DNA from: Pohlia nutans
Lineage: Eukaryota; Streptophyta; Bryopsida; Bryales; Mniaceae
Assembly (NCBI GenBank): GCA_022496805.1
Contig: CM040099.1
Location: 4,218,501-4,282,500, forward strand
Reading direction: 5' to 3'
DNA length: 64,000 nt
Below the pieces are notes generated by a model. That model was given only the letters and a program-made list of their open reading frames with translations, was not told the DNA's origin and searched no databases. The translations under genes were made by a program, and so were the position numbers. Below, piece by piece: positions 48,875-60,160 of the stretch (the stretch's first letter is position 1; each line of letters opens with the position of its first letter).

Positions 48875-49660
48875 AGGTTCAAAAATCCATGGAATTGCAA
48901 ACTACACATTGGTTGCGAAGGTAATCAAGTCTACTTTTATGGATGATAATTTTTTACATTGAAGTTGTCAAATCACACAATAATAGAGTTTTTTTATGAT
49001 ACACTGTACAATGAAGTGCTACCTTCATCAGTACTTGTGACGGGCATCATACTGAAAGACATGCTAGTGAAGAGAACTTTAAGGGTTTGCATTTATATAT
49101 TTGTATGGTAATTGAACGGTTTTGACCAATACTTCTTTCTTGTTTGGCCCTAAGTCATTTTGTCATGTATGATTTTGAGGCAGTGGAAATACATTCTACT
49201 TATTTGTTCACAACAAGTGGGATGGCCTTCAAGTCTATGAACAAATCCCACTTTTAAGCTTGAATAATTGCTAAGGGAGTAATCTAGTTGTTTCCAATTT
49301 AACAGCCAAATGGAAGCACCATTGTGACTTACAAGAATGAATGTTGTGAACCACACAAAAATGTTTATGATGAAATGATTTGGGGCCAAAAAAGAAAAAG
49401 GTATTGGTCAAAATTGTTCAACTACCATTCAAATATATTAGTATGGAAGCCCTTGAAGTTCTCATTACTAGCATGTCCTTTTGTATGAAGTCCATCACAA
49501 GTGTTGATGGTGGTAGCACTTTATGGTATATAGTGTCGTAAAAAGCTATATTGTTGTATGATTTGACTACTTCAATGTAAAAAATAATCGTATCATGAAA
49601 CTAGACTTGATTACCTTTTCAACTCAATTTCCCGTTCATAATTTCATGGATTTTGAAGTG
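48875..49660. mobile_element. Foldback nested in the right arm
   Basis: The arms at 48875-49140 and 49385-49660 are inverted copies of each other (GGTAATCAAGTCTA near 48921 and TAGACTTGATTACC near 49602). The loop is about 240 bp. Confidence 0.78.
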
Positions 49661-49735
49661 CGTGGTGTCATTTTGAAATTGCAAGTATAGTGAAGATTTT
49701 TGCATCCAAAGGGGGTGGACGAATGAGAGTTGCCT

Positions 49736-50544
49736 AGTACTGTATAGTCAGGTCTAATATGCTTAGGAATTACCCTGTGTAGGATAAAAATTCAAAAACT
49801 TGGAACATTACGTGTGTACTTAAAAATGATCTGATTGGAAAACCGTAAAGTGCGTTGCAATCACATTGGAGTGTACTACAATATCAACACAAATTTGCAC
49901 ATGTATTAGTGAAAATCATACAAGTTAAAAATATTATATATACCTATATACCATTGAGTGCTCTCACCCTTTGCTTCAATTACAATGTCCATTTTAGCAA
50001 GCATATTTGAAATGAGTATTTGAAATTGTTCTTGAGATACTTGAGCCTATACTTGTTGAATAATTTGTATCATTTCATCTTTGTTGGATCGATTGGACCT
50101 AGAATTCACCGCAATGGTCACGATTTTGAGAACTAATGAGATACACTTTGCTACACAGAGGCATCTAAGGGTTAACCCTATTTAGAGTGTTTTCTGGATA
50201 GGGTAACCAAAAATATGTACACTAGTTACATGCTAAGTTTGTCGTTTTTTTCTCATTCCATAATCTCGATGGTCATTAATGAAAATAAAAATAATTCTCC
50301 ATCATGAATTATAGGAATATAGAAAACTTTTTATAGAAATTGTTTTGAAACAATTATTCATAGCATGAATATACCAAAAAGATTCCAAAAGATTCCATAT
50401 TTAATCTATTTAAACATTTTCCTTAATTATTGAACATAAATATTGATGCAATAATCGCAAGTGCTTCACATATTGTATGTTTGCATTTCGTGCGAAATCA
50501 ACCCTATTTGAAAACACCCCTTTCACAACTGCCCCATTCATCCC
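49736..50544. other. Intergenic DNA with one isolated TTAA terminus
   Basis: CTAAGGGTTAACCCTA at 50165-50180 looks like two element ends meeting at one TTAA, but no complete element could be bounded. No gene seen. Confidence 0.4.
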
Positions 50545-51150
50545 TTAACCCCTAAAGGACCGTAAGGCCTCCAAAGGGCTTTTGGAACTAGAAAGTGAGG
50601 AAACTTTGAATTGTAAAATGAGCAACAAAGAGACCCTGGCTCTTTTTGAGAGCTGAATCTGTAGGTACTTCTTGATCGGAAATTCATCAAGTGAGTGATT
50701 TTTGGTGATTTTTTGAGTTTCGCAGTGGGTATCTAGGCGTCACTTCAGACCCTCATATCTTCTTCCTTACACCTCCAAATCACTTGAAATTTTTTCCACA
50801 TCTTTAAAATGATGATTTCTACTTACAGTAAAAATTTCAGAATTTTTGGAGCATTTTAGAACAATCCGATTTCAGCATGTGTACAAAACACCCCAAACAA
50901 GTTCCATCAATCTTCTCAACAGTGGCATTTTCTCAAAAATTATGTGATTTTGTTGATCTTTTTTTCATAAAAAGGCTTTGTAATTCTTCTTTAACTTCAA
51001 CGGTGCCGATCGTCGAAATTATCCCACACCAATGAGGAATTGAGCTTGCTACAAGAGCTAGTCAAGAAAACAAGAGCTAGTCAAGAAAACAAGAGCTAGT
51101 CAAGAAAACAAGAGCTAAGTTCAACACCCCCCGAGTCCTTTAGGGGTCAA
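50545..51150 (+). mobile_element. TTAA-type MITE, 606 bp
   Basis: The left is TTAACCCCTAAAGGACCG and the right is GAGTCCTTTAGGGGTCAA. The right tetranucleotide is TCAA. It shares the AAAGGACC end with family A but has a longer interior. Confidence 0.75.
51051..51117 (+). repeat. 19-bp tandem repeat, 3.5 copies
   Basis: ACAAGAGCTAGTCAAGAAA repeats at 51051, 51070, 51089 and 51108, inside the right part of the preceding MITE. Confidence 0.9.
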
Positions 51151-51860
51151 CTAGACCCAACATTCAACAAACCATACATGAAATTCCAATTTGCATTGAA
51201 TTGAGTCAGACATGATATGATTTGGCCTAAGCTCAGCTTTCGAGGCACTCTATAATGTGCTCAACTTTGACAGGCTATATCTATGAATAAAATGAAGCTT
51301 TTGGTCTCATATTAGGATAGATTAGTTTACTTAAGATTTAGCGTTTTAGACCATATAGTTGAATTGTTCAGTTTTTTTGTTTTTATTAATCATTAGCATT
51401 AAATTCATGTGAACTAATTTCAGACTATAGATTGTTACAAATATGAAAATGTCCCAAATGTCTTCGGATTTCAAAGACATGTCCAAGGTTATACGAAGAG
51501 ACCATGTCCATGGTTATACGAAGTTCAGATTTCAAGATAATCCACTCTAGATGCTAAATGATTCTTTAAAAGATACAGAAATTAATATCAAATTGTTGAC
51601 CTAAAAGGACAGGATGGCATCGACAATAACACAGGCACATTACGGACACAATTTACTCTTCAAGGCAATATGTGTGATTCAACACACTGGCTTAAGTTAT
51701 CACTCAGAGCTTCAGCATGTTCTAACCCTTTACAGTTTAATTAATATGTTCTGCTTCTATACAATTTACTTAGCAGCCGGTGTTAGGCACTCACTCACGC
51801 CAGCATTATTCGAAAGCCATAGATCTGCTCCTACATGCACACTAGTTTAATGTGAACCTC
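51151..51860. other. Downstream of the RHF2A-type gene
   Basis: This probably includes 3' untranslated sequence of the minus-strand gene ending at 51861. There is no other gene. Confidence 0.4.
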
Positions 51861-54800
51861 CTAATGATCTGCCCCACTAAGTAGTTCAGGAGTTGTAGTG
51901 AGAGTTGCGGTGGAAAGAGAGGCTGCAGAAGAGTTTTGTGTTGGTGAACCTTCGGAAGCTGAACCAGACAAGCCATGGCGATCAGGCGGATGATGAATGG
52001 GGTCCGAAGGCGAATCAGGCGCAGCGTCCGCGCGGTCCGTTACGGGTCCTGGCTCTATGGACATCCGCTCTATAGCTCGTGCCACTCCTGCACTCACCTC
52101 GCGTGCCCGTGCTCCAAGGTCTTGCATGATGCCACCACGAGTTCGCAACCTTTCGCGAAATCCCTTTGTGCTCTTGGTCAAGGTCTCCTTGCACCTGAAA
52201 CACACATGCACAACATCAAACACCTTGGAGCAAAACTAGTCCTAGAGATGCATCAAGGTTCTAGAGATTCAGAACAGTCATTGACAACTGGGAGTAAACC
52301 CAAACAAGCTACTTCTTCTGTCAGAAAATAACTGTCCTAGTTTTTGGCATTTTTCATCTTAACGTCGTTTTTTTTGCCAAGAAAGAGACGTCTCAGTACT
52401 CGAAAAATGGTCTATCTTCAATATCAATATGTAGTTTTTGTGTCACTCTCATTATCCGTCCCGTTTGAAGTGGACAGGGCTCGCATTTGAAGTATAAAAC
52501 ATAGGACAAGAATTAGGAAAATAACATGCCAAAAACTAGGACAGATATTTCTGGATAGAGGGAGTAATACAAAAGGAAACTGCTTCAATCACAACTTACA
52601 AGTGAAATCAGACACCCAAAAAAAAGCAACAAAAATTATGAACTCTTACAAGGCATCTCCATGAACGAATTGAAGTATACCTGGAAGATGCTGCAACCAA
52701 ACGAGACTTGAAGGTATCGAGAGACTCTGACGAAGATGTTCCATGCTCCTCCAGCTCAATACTCCGTGACCTATTTGAGAGTGTCGAGACAAAAAAAAAA
52801 CAAGAAAGTCGGAGACAATTCCGGTTGCCATTCAACAGCAGGTGAGCTAGAATAATATCTAAAAGCCCCATCTCATCTGCTCTAATTGGAATAAGATACG
52901 TTCTATTCATTAAGTTCACACTCTGAATATCTATGTCTAGTATGACTAGAGAATATTCTGTCTAATTTGATTAGGATTGATACTCTCAGAAGTATAAAGT
53001 GCCCAATCATTAACCCCTAAGCGTCTAAAACGCCCAATATGGCCATCTGCATCACTGAATTTTGCAACGGTGGCACTTTTTCATTTTACCTCAGTTTTAT
53101 GAGGTAATGCATCATTTTTAAGCTCTTGTACAGTACTAAAAGATCAACAGTGTCAATCGTGTCAAACTGGAGTCATTTCCACACAAATAGATGATTTGTA
53201 GCAGGGGGTCCAATTTTCCTACACTACAGAAAATACACAGTTGAATTCCAGCCTTACCTGAGTGTTGGAGAATTAGTTGAGCTTCCGTCACTGTTGGCAC
53301 CAGAGTAATGAGGATATGTGAAGACACTCGTCAATGATGGCTCGTGATTTGTAATTTGCGGAGGGGATGCAGCTGGCGAACTGGATGCAGGAGACGATGG
53401 TGCTCCTGCAGGTGTGCCAGACACAAGCACAAAATGCGGATGACCCTGCGCAGTAGTAGATGGCCGAAAGCGAATGTGTTCCCTCCTGCCCATTTGATGA
53501 GCTCGTCCCATTGCAGCAGCCGCCAAATGCTGCATAATGAAATCCTCGTCCCCATAGGATGCAAACTGCATGAACATGTGCAGATGCAATTAAAGAAAAA
53601 CAGGGCACGGCAAACATAATTAATAAGAAATGCAACGAAATCAAATTGCATGATAAGATAATGGAGAAAGACATTGCCATTAATCCAGTGAGGCGTTCTG
53701 ATCCCAGTTAAACTGAAATTTCAACTGCCAGTCCTGTCATAGAATCATCAAATAACCTCCAGAATAATCACAAACGAGATGAGCTTCAACACAAAACAGT
53801 TTCGTAACCCCTAAAGGACCAAGGATTCATGGTTTTAAAATGACAACTTCAATTGATCACATTATGAAAATTACAGGTACAACTCACATGGGACCAAATT
53901 TTCTAAAACCAGAACCAGTGAAGAACATTGCATGTGTTGGTCAAAAAGGAAAGAGATTTGAACAAAAGGAAGACCACATGAGACCTATTCAAAATTGCGA
54001 AAAAAGAAAGGAGGTCTAATTTGGGCTTCTTGATCCTTTAGAGTTTAAGATTACTAATACACAAATAAAAGGTTGCAATAACGGCAAATCCAGTCATAAG
54101 GACTTACCCGATCGAATTCATACTCCTCAACTGGGGATCGCTGGTAAATGTGAGAAGCCTGAATTTTGTTACGACGAACAGCCCGCTCCCGCCCTACTGC
54201 TTTCAGCAATTCTTGGCTGATACAACTAATATTAGGAATGATGAACTGTCCTTCACCGCAGAAAAACAAATCAAGGAATTGAAATCCACAAAAAATTGCT
54301 AAAAGCATTACCTGTCAGGATCCTTCAAACTGAGTGGTTGCAAGCACATTGGACACTCCTTACTTCGTTGTGACCTACAGAACGGGTCAAATAAAGAATC
54401 ACCAATCAAGTAAAGGTAGACTACACCAAAAAAATAACAAATAGAAATATACTCCCTCCGTCCCAAAGTTATTGTCATGTTTGGAAGTCATGTTTGAAAG
54501 TGCTTTTTTAAGTAGGTCAAAAAAATACTTCCTTGTGGCTAATTTTATTTAGGTTGCAATGAACATATGCAATGTTCTTCAATCATTCCAGTGACATAAT
54601 TTGGAACTTTTTTTTAATCATGTTTCTTACAATATGATCAATGAAATTGGCTCAAAGAAATACCAAGCAAACAAGTTGGACAATAACTTTGGGACGGAGG
54701 GAGTAACAAATAGAAATATATTTTAATTCTTATAAACCCTAATATACTAAAAAAATACAAATCCAACAGACCAAAAGCAGCTGATATATACTTACCGACA

Positions 54801-55143
54801 TTACCAGCTACGAATTTATTTCATTCTCAAGATCGAAGTCTACCTAACGATCCCGAAAATTATGCAAAGCTGAAACTCACCATTCCAGAATGCATTGCAG
54901 ATGATATTCGTGCTTGCAGCTCGTAACCTGTAGCAAACAGTCGGTTGATTACACAGAAAATTCGATCATTAAAAAAAATAAAAAAAACGACATCAATAAT
55001 CCTAAAGCTCGCAATGAATTCAATGGGATTTTCGTGCTTACAGTGGCAGGATCGTCATCGCAAAAGGATTCAAGACAGATGCTACACGCATCGTCACACG
55101 GATCTTGCGCACCGCCCTCTACGAACTCCGCCGCAGATGACAT
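51861..55143 (-). CDS. RING-H2 E3 ubiquitin ligase, RHF2A/RHF1A type
   Basis: This encodes a 350-aa ubiquitin ligase of the plant RHF group; the Arabidopsis members act in gametophyte development by targeting a cell-cycle inhibitor. Exons on the minus strand are 55143-55042, 54927-54881, 54374-54312, 54216-54108, 53565-53258, 52770-52681 and 52194-51861, all GT-AG and in frame. The N-terminus FVEGGAQDPCDDACSICLE is the RHF signature. The zinc ligands of the RING-H2 are all present: C20, C23, C38, H40, H43, C46, C57, C60. QELLKAVGRERAVRRN follows the ring, then an IMQHLAAAAMGRA helix, a Ser/Pro-rich middle and the conserved ESLDTFKSRL...KETLTKST and RAREVSAGVARAIERM blocks near the C-terminus. 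No signal peptide or membrane segment is seen. Introns 2, 4, 5 and 6 contain transposon sequence. Confidence 0.93.
52312..52564. mobile_element. Eroded Stowaway-type MITE in intron 6 of the RHF2A-type gene
   Basis: GTCCTAGTTTTTGGCAT at the left faces ATGCCAAAAACTAGGAC at the right. The outer right end is GGATAGAGGGAG followed by TA, and the left outer end is a mutated counterpart after TA at 52310-52311. Confidence 0.7.
53010..53257 (+). mobile_element. Partial TTAA-type terminus in intron 5 of the RHF2A-type gene
   Basis: TTAACCCCTAAGCGTCTAAA begins at 53010. A matching right end was not found, so this is a truncated copy or its end has decayed. Confidence 0.45.
53814..54048 (+). mobile_element. 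TTAA-type MITE, family A, in intron 4 of the RHF2A-type gene
   Basis: The left is GTAACCCCTAAAGGACCAAG and the right is CTTCTTGATCCTTTAGAGTTTAA. The interior matches 37183-37398 in reverse (ATTCATGGTTTTAAAATGAC). Confidence 0.78.
54452..54703. mobile_element. Stowaway-type MITE in intron 2 of the RHF2A-type gene, with 17-bp flanking repeats
   Basis: It begins CTCCCTCCGTCCCAAAGTTA and ends with the inverse, and is 252 bp long. TA flanks it, but identity of the flanks extends to 17 bp: TAACAAATAGAAATATA is present at 54435-54451 and again at 54704-54720. Confidence 0.88.
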
Positions 55144-55602
55144 TAAGTAACCTTCCTTGCAAGCTTTGTCAATTATTCTCCTTGTTGTTGTTGTTGCTAC
55201 TCCAGAAACCTAACCTAATCGAAACTGAGAAAGCGGAATCAGGCAGCGATCAAAGTAAGTTAACAAAGGACGACTCAGTGCCGAAATGAACAGTGATTTC
55301 GGATCAGAAAAGTGAGAGCTACGTAACCCTAAGGACAAACTATGTTACTTAACCCCCGAGCGAGCAGTGGGCTCTCACAAGCCCAAGCGATCAGCGAGAG
55401 AGACGACAGCCAAGGAACTGCGACGAAAGAAAGAAAAAGGTAAGGAAAACGAAAGCCCGGGGGGAGACGACCGACGAACGAACAGACGAACGGACCGACG
55501 GACGGACGCTCTCGTCGTTGTGGATGATGAGGTTCGTCCAACTCGGACAAGGAGGAGGAAGAAGAGTAAAGTAAACCACTCTATTTCATTTCGTTGTTAG
55601 AG
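55144..55602 (-). promoter_or_regulatory. Leader and promoter of the RHF2A-type gene
   Basis: This interval is less AT-rich than its surroundings and has CGGACGGACG-type short repeats near 55490-55510. I cannot place the transcription start. The frames here have no family resemblance. Confidence 0.4.
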
Positions 55603-56276
55603 TTAACCCTTAAACGTCAAGGCGGAGTCACTAAATCCCCCGGTGGTCTTGAAAGAATGGGGACAAAAGTGCCCCCTATTTTTGTCCTTGTCAGGGCCCA
55701 CCTTAAAAAACAACCCCCTCTTCCAATGGTTTTTTATTCCCAAATAGGTGCCCCTAGGGTAATTTAGGGCCGTAGGTCCCAAATTTGCAAAAAAAATTGC
55801 CAAAAAAAGGGGTCTCGGTGCCCAAAATGGAAATTTCAGAAAAAGGGGGGGGGGACCATGAACAGTGTCTCGCAGGGGTCTCGCATTCAAGACCACCTGG
55901 GGATATAGGAACGGGGAACGTCAAGGTAAGGCCCATGGGCTTATTTAAAAGAGAATAATGAAGAAAAAAAGTTGATTCTCTCAACCAAATCAAGCGAGAC
56001 TTGTTGCGTTAGAAAGCTATTGAAAAAAGCGATCTAGATTTCAAATTTTCGCCTCATTTAGGAGATTGTGGAATTGTTGGTAAGCAATCAAAGTTATCAA
56101 ATTGAACAAGTTTTGAGGTTGGGGTAGCTGAAGTTCAGCAGTGCTACAGTACTAGCCAACAGTGCACTGCAGAGCCGTTTTTGCAAACAAACAAAAAAAA
56201 AAAAAAAAATTCCCCAAAAAAATTTAGATGCCTTCCGGGCTGCCCCGTTCAGGCCCTCTTGACGTTTTAGGGTTAA
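55603..56276 (+). mobile_element. TTAA-type MITE, 674 bp
   Basis: It has perfect TTAA at both ends (55603-55606 and 56273-56276). Termini are CCCTTAAACGTCAAGG and CCCTCTTGACGTTTTAGGG. The right half is homologous to 62069-62438 (ATCAAAGTTATCAAA and GGCTGCCCC blocks). Confidence 0.87.
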
Positions 56277-56345
56277 CCGAAAAGAGTGTCTCAAAGTGGA
56301 AGGAAACTTTAAATTCACTTAGATTTATTTTGGGTTCAAAAAGGC

Positions 56346-56675
56346 TTAACTTCTAAATGTCCCAACATTCAGAAACTGGATCACGAACAAATTCAAAGCC
56401 TTGCAATTTTCTCGTACAGTCTAAAATGACTTTCATCCAAGTCATCTTTGTAATCATATTAAATTCTCTACCAATTACAATAAATCTCTCGTGATGGGGA
56501 ACTCTTGGTAATATTGGAGAGACCTCCAACTACAAGTATGTCAAATTTGTTGAATAGATTTTAAACTTGCAATGGTCCTCTCATGTACACCTCATGTACA
56601 TCTGAACCATGCTAATATCTACTTCTGAGGCTAGGATTTACTTCTGTTCAAAAGGTTGGTACGTTTAGGAGTCAA
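56346..56675 (+). mobile_element. TTAA-type MITE, family B, 330 bp
   Basis: Left TTAACTTCTAAATGTCCCAA, right GGTACGTTTAGGAGTCAA. It is collinear with 40452-40781. Its right boundary tetranucleotide is also the left boundary of the next element. Confidence 0.8.
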
Positions 56676-57432
56676 CCCCTAACTACCTCAACGTCCATTT
56701 TTTGAATGATGTACAAATTTCATCCATCACTTTTCATCCGTCATGCACTTTTTGCAATGTGGATTATGTACTGTAGATTCTATAGGAAGTTAGTTTCATA
56801 CACAAGTGATCCAATTAGAAAGGGGATGGTTTGTGAAAAATTTATGCCTCATTTCATGTTGTAGTGATTCACTCAAAATTTTGAAGATTTCAAGTCCGAG
56901 ATGACCCTAACCTACCAAGGTGATAGTGGTAAGGTACCCAAACCGAACGGAGAGGTTGGCGGTTCGATTCCCGGCTGTGAAATCATCTCACTACTTGATT
57001 TGAAAACTTGCCACGGGTTGCCAAAAAATGCAATTCGTGTGTGTCAAAAAATAAATAAATAAAATGAAGATTTCAATGTCAAAATGCTCTAAAAAAATGT
57101 CAACTCGTAAAATTAAGCAACTAAGAAATCTCCAAAAATCACTACATTTAGAGTATTACATTTCAACCAATCACAAAAAAATTCATCCGTAGATTGTCAA
57201 TATCTTATTCGTGATTCAATTACAAAATAATTTTGAATTTCACGTTCCAAATTTTATACAAAATTATCGGTAATACCAATCATAAATATAACCGTATGGA
57301 TAGAATCTGAAATTCATAATATAAAGTTTTTATTCATGCATCAAGTTCAAAATATTCCTCTAGGTTGCATTTTATAATGCATCTTTGCAAAACTGCTTAA
57401 TTTGGAGAGGGCTCTAAGCATTTAGGGGTTAA
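56672..57432 (+). mobile_element. TTAA-type MITE, family D, interrupted by a SINE
   Basis: Left TCAACCCCTAACTACCTC, right AGCATTTAGGGGTTAA (TTAA at 57429-57432). Removing the SINE and one target copy leaves about 578 bp. This is the best-preserved copy of the family and defines its ends. Confidence 0.82.
56894..57064 (+). mobile_element. tRNA-derived SINE
   Basis: This 171-bp insertion has polymerase III promoter boxes: an A-box-like TGATAGTGGTAAGG at about 56931-56944 and a B box GGTTCGATTCC at 56961-56971. The 3' tail is an AAATAAATAAATAAAA run. The 12-bp target duplication TGAAGATTTCAA is present at 56882-56893 and 57065-57076. Other family D copies are continuous here, giving the empty site. 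Confidence 0.88.
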
Positions 57433-58090
57433 ACTCCACTAAGGAGAATCTTTCAAAAACAAAGATCTCAATATTTTCCTAGTGTTATAAAATTTATTAT
57501 TTGTGGAAAGTAATGATGTTCTCTCCATTAAAAAGATTGTTTTAAAATAACTAAGATGAAATAGTATAAGATGTCTAGTTTTAACCAATCATACCAAATT
57601 TTAAATCCTAAAGATAAAAATTGTAATTTTGATAAAATTTTGAAGTTGAATGCTTCTAAATTCACTGTGTGATGATCTAAAATTATTTTTTCTAATTTAA
57701 CTATACGGATAATTTTAAATCATCATTCTTTTATTTTCTCTATTGGACCAAACTTCATTGAGGATAAAGAAGTCACTTATTATAAGACATCTACGTTTTT
57801 TCCAATACCCCTCTGTCATTTAGGGGTTACTAGCATAATTTTTTTTACGCCCCTGCTGGACCACACCCTTTATATTATAGAGAAATTGTGAATAAAATAG
57901 TTAAACTCTTCAATTCTCATTGCTTGATCCAACCAAAATTAATGAAAATGCTTTGCAATTCTTCGGATTCCATAACAGATGCTTGAGATTTGAGGTATAA
58001 TAGTGGGCCTTTGAAGAACGTTATGTTTGTATTGAAAGAGACAGTTGTACTGCCAAAATTTAAAAAATTGTTTCACAGTTTACTAACCTA
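57433..58090. repeat. Intergenic DNA with the second copy of a dispersed repeat
   Basis: Positions 57853-58030 match 13208-13385. A lone terminus CATTTAGGGGTTAC ends near 57830. No gene seen. Confidence 0.5.
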
Positions 58091-58316
58091 GTAACTTCTA
58101 AACGTCCCAACGTTTAGAAACTGTATCATAAACAAATTCAAAACCTTGTGACTTTCTCATATAATCTTGGATGACTTTCATCCAAGTCATGTTTGCAAGC
58201 CTATTTGGTTCTTTACCAATTAAAGAAAAAATCTCTTGTGATGGAGAGATGTTGATAATATTGGAGATGCCTCCAAATGCAAGTATGTCAAATTTGTTGA
58301 ATAGATTTTATACTTG
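58091..58316 (+). mobile_element. Truncated family B MITE
   Basis: GTAACTTCTAAACGTCCCAA at the left and the interior match 56346-56575. The right third is absent. Confidence 0.7.
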
Positions 58317-58399
58317 CAAAAACATTAAAAATTTGTGTAATGAAATTGGAATATCATGCACTACAAGATGGTATGGTTTCATTACATTAGGAGAAATCT

Positions 58400-58665
58400 G
58401 TAGTCACAAAGGGGCCTTGGCCTTTGGTACGTGCTAAAAAATTTAGGCCAAACCGTGCACTTTACAAGACGACACCAATGGTGCCACCGTGGCTGCCAGC
58501 AGTGCAGTTCCGTGGGTCGCGCCAATCGACGCTGCCAACACTGCGGCTTCCGACGCTGTCAACGGGCAGCGACTGCACCAATGGGTTTATATAGAAAATG
58601 GTGTTTGGGCAGCTGGTTCACCTAACCCGGACAAGCTTACAGGGCCCCTTTGGGACCCCATTTTT
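58400..58665. other. GC-rich island bounded by a short inverted repeat
   Basis: About 58440-58640 is much richer in G and C than its surroundings. AAAGGGGCC (near 58408) and GGCCCCTTT (near 58641) are inverted and could be transposon ends. The plus frame starting at 58489 has no motif I recognise. Confidence 0.4.
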
Positions 58666-58679
58666 CTCCTAAAGTTTGA

Positions 58680-58940
58680 TTCTACTTGTTTTGGAAAATC
58701 GTGTTTAAAGTCCGACTTTTTGAACTAATTAAGAATGAAACTTGACATAAACCAATTGTGTTGTTTTTCAAAAACCACAACATGTTATTTTGAAGATTAA
58801 TATCATACAAATGATATTTAATTAGCATAAGAACCCCAAAAAAATTTGAATGGATGCAAAATCGTTCAAGATGTAGTATTGAGAAAGGTTGCAATTTGTT
58901 CGTCGTCCATTATATGAACACAGGCACCTTCAAGGGTTAA
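58680..58940 (-). mobile_element. Partial family C MITE
   Basis: The region near 58730-58770 is the reverse complement of 61690-61750 in the family C element. CTTCAAGGGTTAA ends it at 58940. Confidence 0.5.
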
Positions 58941-59163
58941 AAACAGACATGAAAACAGGAGATAATCATCAACCAAATATGATACGTAAGGGTCTGATTC
59001 AATCTGAAACAATTTGGTGTTGAAATTGAATTTCAACTATAGATTCTGAAGGTTCCATGTCACCCTAAAACAATCACAAGATGACATGAGGCAATTTTGA
59101 CAATAATTAATTAATTACAAAACTGATCACGACAAAGAGTACAACTGGATCGTATGAACTGCG

Positions 59164-59897
59164 TTAACCCTTAAACGCCGGCAGAGCCATTTTGTGGCTT
59201 TTGGATGACTGAAAAGGCTTGTTTCTCAACAGAAAAAGAGTATTTTCATCCATTTCTGTCTGTGCACCTCCTTGCTACTCTTCTACACAGCACATGCATG
59301 GGAGATATCCACCATGGTACTTAATTTGGGGCCTTCAATGGAAATTAAGTGGTAAAAACGGATCTCCATGTCATGTATTTTGAATCATTTGACCTTTTCT
59401 ACAAAAATTCAATTTAAACCATGAAGATGGCGTTTTTTGTATATGAGCTTAACTAAGAAAATGAAGTTTATCAAGTCCACTTTTGACTCCATCTTGAAAT
59501 TTTGGAAAATTACTAATATTAAGTATTTTATAGCAATTGCAAGTTCAACACTTATTATCATAGAGGTACCTTTTACTAATTTTAGAGACACGGATGATTT
59601 TCATCCACCACTATGTACTCCAATGTAAGTCAGACCTATGGAAAAAAAATTGGAATTTTTGAGTATATTTTTTAATTTATATGAATTTTCTTAAGGATTT
59701 CCTTAAAAAAATCATAGTAATTTCAGTTTTTTTGGAAAATAACGGAAAAAATTACTGCACATAGAAAATGTAAGGTTTCATTTAGGAAAAATATTTCAAA
59801 AATAATATCAGTCAATTTGAGTGAAAAATAGAGAAAACAGAACAGTCACTATGACCATTCTGAATCCATGGCCATAGGCCCGGCGTTTAAGGGTTAA
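59164..59897. mobile_element. TTAA-type MITE, 734 bp
   Basis: It has perfect TTAA at both ends. Termini are CCCTTAAACGCCGGC and GCCCGGCGTTTAAGGG, nearly exact inverses over 14 bp. No coding frame. Confidence 0.85.
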
Positions 59898-60160
59898 GCT
59901 TAATCCTGTGAGCATCAGCAAGTGTCAGTGATGCGAGACTGATAGCGAGATGCACAATTGTAAAGGCTCAATTTCTTTATTGGGACACGTGAAGGACATT
60001 GGTTGTTTTTTCATGTGGTGGCATTACAATGATTAGTTCTCCAAAGCAATGGGGAAATGGACTACATAACCAATGAGTGGCGGATTGTATTCCTTTATTA
60101 TTTTGAAAAATGATGTCCGGTTAGACTTCATTGAATGAATACGTAGGTCAAATGTATTTC

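Larger units (their letters stand above)
46112..49735. mobile_element. Composite nested foldback element, 3.6 kb
   Basis: The outer arms are 46122-46425 on the left, and 49677-49735 plus 48613-48870 on the right. The right arm is interrupted by a second foldback (48875-49660), and the left arm is interrupted by a TA-flanked element (46424-47401). The centre (47703-48612) is unpaired and strongly G-poor on the plus strand. No transposase frame is visible. It is a stack of non-autonomous insertions. Confidence 0.85.

Noticed and set aside
56894..57064. tRNA gene
   Set aside because: The boxes are present, but there is no full cloverleaf. The A-rich tail and target duplication identify a SINE.
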